Shown here piece by piece: positions 59,901 through 64,000 of a stretch of 64,000 bases of DNA. Position 1 is the stretch's first letter. Each line of letters starts with the position of its first letter. Below the pieces are notes generated by a model, which worked only from the letters and a program-made list of their open reading frames with translations, was not told the origin of the DNA and made no database searches. The stretch comes from Ehretia macrophylla (lineage: Eukaryota; Streptophyta; Magnoliopsida; Boraginales; Ehretiaceae): NCBI GenBank assembly GCA_037974665.1, contig CM075768.1:67173816-67237815 (forward strand). Direction: 5' to 3'. A program made the position numbers and the translations under genes.

Positions 59901-60459
59901 CTGTTGCTAATGTATAAGACCCCCGTTGTAATTTGGGGTCTAATTTTGATTTGTACTTATTTTAGGTAGACCGCTACTAGACATGACACTACTTTGATCG
60001 TTTTGCTTTTACTACCGCTAGTATCTATCGCAGGTTATGATGCTTGGTTAAGGAATAGGTAAATGAACTTATCCAATCTCAACAGGTACTCGCTAATAAG
60101 CTACGATAAACAGGCATATTTTGAAACGAGAATAAATGGACTAACGAGGCATAGTATTATGCTAGGTTATAAATCAAACGGGACGTCGAAATAACCAAAA
60201 GACAATTCAATTGGTGATTAAGTAGTAAATCCTAGTCGGGAATGAACTTGAATTGAAAGTTTCGAGGCTATTAGAAAATTTAGGTCAAAACAAATAGCCC
60301 AATTACAGCCGTTATGCTGCCGGATTTCTGGAAAAATTTTGAAGTCTAGAATAAAACGTTAAGTTGTTAAACCTCCTAAAATGATGAAGAATGTGAAAGG
60401 ACTTGAATGTTTAGATCACACCCTAGTCTAAACTTTATAGGCCGGGTTGGGGCGTGACA
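56898..60459 (+). repeat. 3' LTR of the gag-pol family B element
   Basis: 3,562 bp, from TGTGAGGCCCGACCCC to GGTTGGGGCGTGACA. It keeps the extra 19-bp repeat missing from the 5' LTR. Donor-like site at 57977, stem-loops at 59461-59482 and 59720-59737, acceptor-like CAG ending at 59756, then the acidic frame identical to that of the 25556 element. Its last bases now form the upstream flank of a 5S gene. Confidence 0.95.
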
Positions 60460-60464
60460 GGTGC
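60460..60464 (+). repeat. Right target site duplication GGTGC
   Basis: Matches 48562-48566 and restores nt 2-6 of the interrupted 5S gene. Confidence 0.95.
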
Positions 60465-60576
60465 GATCATCCCAGCACTAATGCACCGGATCCCATCAGA
60501 ACTCCTAAGTTAAGCATGCTTCGGCGAGAGTAGAACTAGGATGGGAGACCCCTGAGAAGTCCTCGTGTTGCACCGC
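60460..60576 (+). pseudogene. 5S rRNA copy 50, main part (nt 2-118) behind the LTR
   Basis: Because the TSD regenerates nt 2-6, only nt 1 is lost (A, from the LTR end, stands in its place). The A- and C-box regions remain but the normal upstream promoter is replaced by LTR sequence. Differences include A13C, G48T, G58A, G64C, T76A, T88A, G98A, C118G and one missing C at nt 91-95. Confidence 0.92.
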
Positions 60577-61134
60577 CTTTTCAATTTTTTTTGCCCTGGT
60601 TAGGGTTGCCAAGATACTTTATCCATCAAATCTCTATTATCGAATCCCACGAAACATTGGGCAAGACAACTTCGCTTTACGTAGAGGCTGGGCTCGCAAA
60701 CTGAGGGCGTTGGGTTTGTGACCAGGTCTCTGTCGCTCCGGTGCCCATAACTTTTGATCCGTAAGGAGTTACGCGGCGCACAGCATACTGTTGCAAAGCT
60801 CTCTGAGAGCTCTACGACGGGGACAACCAACTTGCTCGCTGTGCCCATTTTTCGAGCCCAAAATCGAACATTTTCATCAGTTTCAGTATACTTTTCTTCT
60901 TTTGCTCTATTTTTCCGTCCCGGATTGTACATCGTGAGCTGTTAAAAGGACGACAACCTTACTCGTGGTACATCAGAAGGCCCTACAACGTGTCGAAATC
61001 ACGTCTTGCGAGGATGCTGCGTTGTTGAAGCGGATGGGTTGTTGTTATGCCCATTGGGCGTTTTGAATGGGCTATCTCTCTAGGCTGGCACTGTCAACCG
61101 TTAACAGAAATAGGAATTGTGCCCTCAGCATGAC

Positions 61135-61253
61135 GGGTGCGATCATACCAGCACTAATGCACCAGATCCCATTAGAACTCGGAAGTTAAGCGTGCTTGGG
61201 CGAGAGTAGTACTAGGATGGGTAACCCCTTGGGAAGACCTCGTGTTGCACCAC
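61135..61253 (+). rRNA. 5S rRNA copy 51
   Basis: 119 nt. Differences are G30A, C39T, C47G, G89A, C95T, T103A and C118A. Confidence 0.94.
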
Positions 61254-61811
61254 CTTTTCAATTTTTTTTGCCCTAGTTAGGGTTGCCAAGATACTTTATC
61301 CACCAAATCTCTATTACCGAATCCCACAGAACATTGGGCAAGACAACTTCGCTTCACGTAGAGGCCAAGCCCGCAAACCGAGGATGTACGGTTTGTGACC
61401 AGGTCTCCGTACCTCCGGTGCCCATAACTTTTGATCCGTAAAGAGTTATGCGGCTCACAGTATACCGTTACAAAGCTATCTGAGAGCTCTATGATGGAGG
61501 CAGCTAGCTTACTTGCTGTGCCCATTTTTGGAGACCAAAATCGAACGTTTTCATCAGTTTCAGGATACTTTTCTTCTTTTGCCCTATTTTTTCGTCGCGG
61601 ATCGTACGTCGTGAGCTGTTAAAAGGACGACAACCTGACTTGCAATTCATCAGAGGGCCCTACAACGTGTCGATATCACGTCCTACGAGGATGCTGCATT
61701 GTTGTAGCATATGGGTTGTCGTTAATCCCATTGGGCGTTTTGAATGGGCCATCTCTCTAGGCTGGCACTGTGAACCGTTAACACATATAGGAATTGTGCC
61801 CTCAACATGAC

Positions 61812-61930
61812 AGGTACGATCATACCAGTACTAATGCCCTGGATCCCATCAGAACTCCAAAGTTAAGCGTGCTTGGGTGAGAGTAGTACTAGGATGGGTA
61901 ACCCCCTGGGAAGACCTTGTGTTGCACCCC
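61812..61930 (+). rRNA. 5S rRNA copy 52
   Basis: 119 nt. Differences are G1A, G5A, C18T, A27C, C29T, G48A, C67T, G89A, T103A and C107T. G89A and T103A are shared with copy 51. Confidence 0.93.
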
Positions 61931-62488
61931 CTTTTCAATTTTTTTTGCCCTGGTTAGGGTTGCCAAGATACTTTATCCACCAAATCTCTATCACCGAATC
62001 CCACGGAATATTGGGCAAGACAACTTCGCTTCACGTAGAGGCCGGGCCCTCAAACCGAGGGCGTAGGGTTTGTGACCAGGTCTCCGTCGCTCCGGCACCC
62101 ATAACTTTTGATCTGTAAGGAGTTATGCGGCGCACAGCATACCGTTGCAAAGCTTTCTGAGAGATCTACGACGGGGGCAGCCAGCTTGCTCACTATGCCC
62201 CTTTTTGGAGCCCAAAATCAATTGTTTTCATCTGTTTCAGCACACTTTTCTTCTTTTGCCCTGTTTTTCAGTCACGAATCGTACGTCATGAGCTGTTAAA
62301 AGGACGACAACCTGACTCATGGTACATCAGAGGGCCCTACAACGTGTCGATATCATGTCTTGTGAGGATGCTGCGTTGTTGAAGCGGATAGGTTGTCGTT
62401 AAGCCCATTAGGCCTTTTGAATGGGCCATTTTTCTAGGCTGGCACTGTGAACCGTTAGCACATATAGGAATTGTGCCCTCAACATGAC

Positions 62489-62607
62489 GGGTGCGATCAT
62501 ACCAGCACTAATGTACCGGATCCCATCGGAACTCCAAAGTTAAGCGTGCTTGTGCGAGAGTTGTACTAGGATGGGTGACCCCTTGGGAAGTCCTCGTGTT
62601 GCAACCC
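62489..62607 (+). rRNA. 5S rRNA copy 53
   Basis: 119 nt. Differences are C26T, A40G, G48A, G65T, A74T, C95T and C116A. Confidence 0.94.
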
Positions 62608-63168
62608 CTTTTCAATTTTTTTTTGCCCTCGTTATGGTTGCCAAGATACTTTATATGCCAAATCTCTATTATCGAATCCCACGAAACATTGGGCAAGACA
62701 ACTTCGCTTCACGTAGAGGCCGAGCCCGAAAATAGAGGGCGTAGGTTTTGTGACCAGGCCTCCGTCGCTCCGGTGCCCATAACTTTTGATTCGTAAGGAG
62801 TTACAAGGCACACAACATACCGTTGCAAAGCTCTCTGAGAGCTCTACGACGGAGGATGCCAGCTTGCTCATTGTACCCCTTTTTGGAGCCCAAAATCGAA
62901 CGTTTTCATCCGTTTCAGGCCACTTTTGTTCTTTTGCTCTATTTTTCCGTCCCGGATTGTACGTCGTGAGCTGTTAAAACGATGACAACCTGACACGCGG
63001 GACATAAGAGGGCCCTACAGTGTGTCGATATCAAGTCTTGCGAGGATGCTACGTTGTTGAAGCGGATGGGTTGTCGTTAAGCCCATTGGGCCTTTTGAAT
63101 AGGCCATCTCTCTAGGCTGGCACTATGAACCGTTAACAGTTATATAGGAATTGTGCCCTCACCATGAT

Positions 63169-63287
63169 GGATGCGATCAAAACAGCACTAGTGCACCGGA
63201 TCCCATCGGAACTCGGAAGTTAAGCGTGCTTGGGCGAGAGTAGTACTAGGATGGGTGACCCCCTGGGAAGTCCTCGTATTGCAGCCC
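63169..63287 (+). rRNA. 5S rRNA copy 54
   Basis: 119 nt. Differences are G3A, T12A, C14A, A23G, A40G, C47G, G110A and C116G. Its unit is longer (680 bp) because the upstream flank reads AACAGTTATATAGG. Confidence 0.93.
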
Positions 63288-63844
63288 CTTCTCAATTTTT
63301 TTTGCCCTGGTTAGGGTTGCCAAGATACTTTATCCACCAAATCTCAATTACCGAATCCCACGGAACATTGGGCAAGACAACTTCGTTTCACGTAGAGGCC
63401 GGGCCCGCAAACCGAGGGCGTAGGGTTTGTGACTAGGTCCCCGTCGCTCCGGTGCCCATAACTTTTGATCCATAAGAAGTTACGCAGCGCACAGCATACC
63501 GTTGCAAAGCTCTCTGAGAGCTCAACGACGGGGCAGCCAGCTTGCTTTCTTTGCCCATTTTTGGAGCCCAAAATCGAATGTTTTCGTCGGTTTCAGGGCA
63601 CATTTCTTCTTTTGCCCTATTTTTTCTTCCCGGATTGTACGTCGTGAGCTGTTAAAAGGATGACAACCTGACTCGCGGTACATCAGAGGGCCCTACAACG
63701 TGTTGATATCAAGTCTTGTGTGGATGTTGCGTTGTTAAAGTGGATGGGTTGTCTTTAAGCCCATTGGGCCTTTTGAATGGGCCATCGCTTTAAGCTGGCA
63801 CTGTGAACAGTTAACACATATAGGAATTGTGCCCTCAACATGAC

Positions 63845-63962
63845 GGGTGCGATCACACCAGTACTAATGCCCCGGATCCCATCAGAACTCCGAAGTTAAG
63901 CATGCTTGGGCGAGAGTAGTACTAGGATGGGTGACCACTGGGAAGTCCTCGTGTTGCACCCC
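63845..63962 (+). rRNA. 5S rRNA copy 55, 1-nt deletion
   Basis: 118 nt. GACCACTGGG replaces GACCCCCTGGG in the C-box region. Also T12C, C18T, A27C and G58A. Confidence 0.94.
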
Positions 63963-64000
63963 CTTTTCAAATTTTTTTGCCCTGGTTAGGGTTACCAAGA

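Larger units (their letters stand above)
48567..60459 (+). mobile_element. Ty3/gypsy chromovirus (Tekay-like) with decayed gag-pol, family B
   Basis: An 11,893-bp element with LTRs of 3,543 bp (5') and 3,562 bp (3'), TG...CA ends, 5-bp TSDs, PBS, PPT and a gag-PR-RT-RNaseH-INT-chromodomain order on the + strand. The 19-bp LTR length difference comes from loss of one minisatellite repeat in the 5' LTR. gag-pol carries one frameshift and five in-frame stops, so this copy no longer codes for its proteins. The terminal chromodomain-like end, iMet-type PBS and long LTRs suit the Tekay lineage of plant chromoviruses; the lineage is from memory of the family, not a tree. It lies within the 5S gene in the same direction. 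Confidence 0.95.
60460..64000 (+). repeat. 5S rDNA tandem array, segment 4 (rest of split copy plus 5 genes)
   Basis: Units of 676-680 bp continue to the window edge, which falls in the spacer after copy 55, so the array extends further right. Confidence 0.97.

Noticed and set aside
1775..64000. Regular repeat spacing suggestive of a CRISPR array
   Set aside because: The period is ~677 bp with a 5S rRNA gene in each unit. This is tandem rDNA in a plant genome.
1..64000. tRNA genes, 18S/26S rDNA or host protein genes between the repeats
   Set aside because: None was recognised. The only tRNA-like matches are the 12-nt primer-binding sites of the retrotransposons.

Overview
The window is plant nuclear DNA. 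It is a long tandem array of 5S rRNA genes on the + strand, broken by LTR retrotransposons. The 119-nt 5S gene is of angiosperm type, the spacer has plant 5S promoter hallmarks (TATA-like box near -28, C at -1, T-runs after the gene), and the one coding element is a plant Ty3/gypsy chromovirus. No 18S/26S rRNA lies in the spacers, so the 5S genes are arranged separately from the 35S rDNA. The species cannot be named from the sequence. No host protein-coding gene was found; the many 60-110 aa open frames in the array are repeat-unit shadows.

Layout: 1-1774 is the 3' part of an LTR (family A) that entered from the left. 1775-25555 is array segment 1 (35 5S genes). 25556-36053 is a complete but non-coding LTR retrotransposon (family B, 3,783-bp LTRs, TSD TCCGT). 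36054-38987 is array segment 2 (3 genes). 38988-41551 is a solo LTR of family A (TSD CGCGG). 41552-48566 is array segment 3 (10 genes, a 79-bp duplication and the first 6 nt of another gene; its first gene follows the solo LTR). 48567-60459 is a complete family B element with decayed gag-pol (TSD GGTGC), inserted inside a 5S gene. 60460-64000 is array segment 4 (the rest of the split gene plus five more). In all there are 55 5S copies, counting the split one, at a period close to 677 bp.

None of the 55 copies matches the array consensus; each carries about 3-14 differences, many of them C-to-T or G-to-A changes at CpG sites. The array also shows higher-order structure: a dimeric repeat around 19.2-23.4 kb, and blocks that match at offsets of 10 and 12 units. 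I read this as an old, methylated, poorly homogenised 5S array that receives retrotransposons, rather than the main active 5S locus. All four LTR insertions point the same way as the 5S genes.

The two family B elements look like a non-autonomous/autonomous pair: they share LTRs, primer-binding region and polypurine end but not the interior. Families A and B are strongly diverged, yet their LTRs share an ordered set of elements: a donor-like AAGGTGAGGGTT, several stem-loops whose stems differ in sequence but still pair, an acceptor-like pyrimidine tract with CAG, and in most copies a short acidic open frame. This intron-like LTR architecture is the most interesting unexplained signal in the window. 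All numbers were obtained by reading the sequence by eye.
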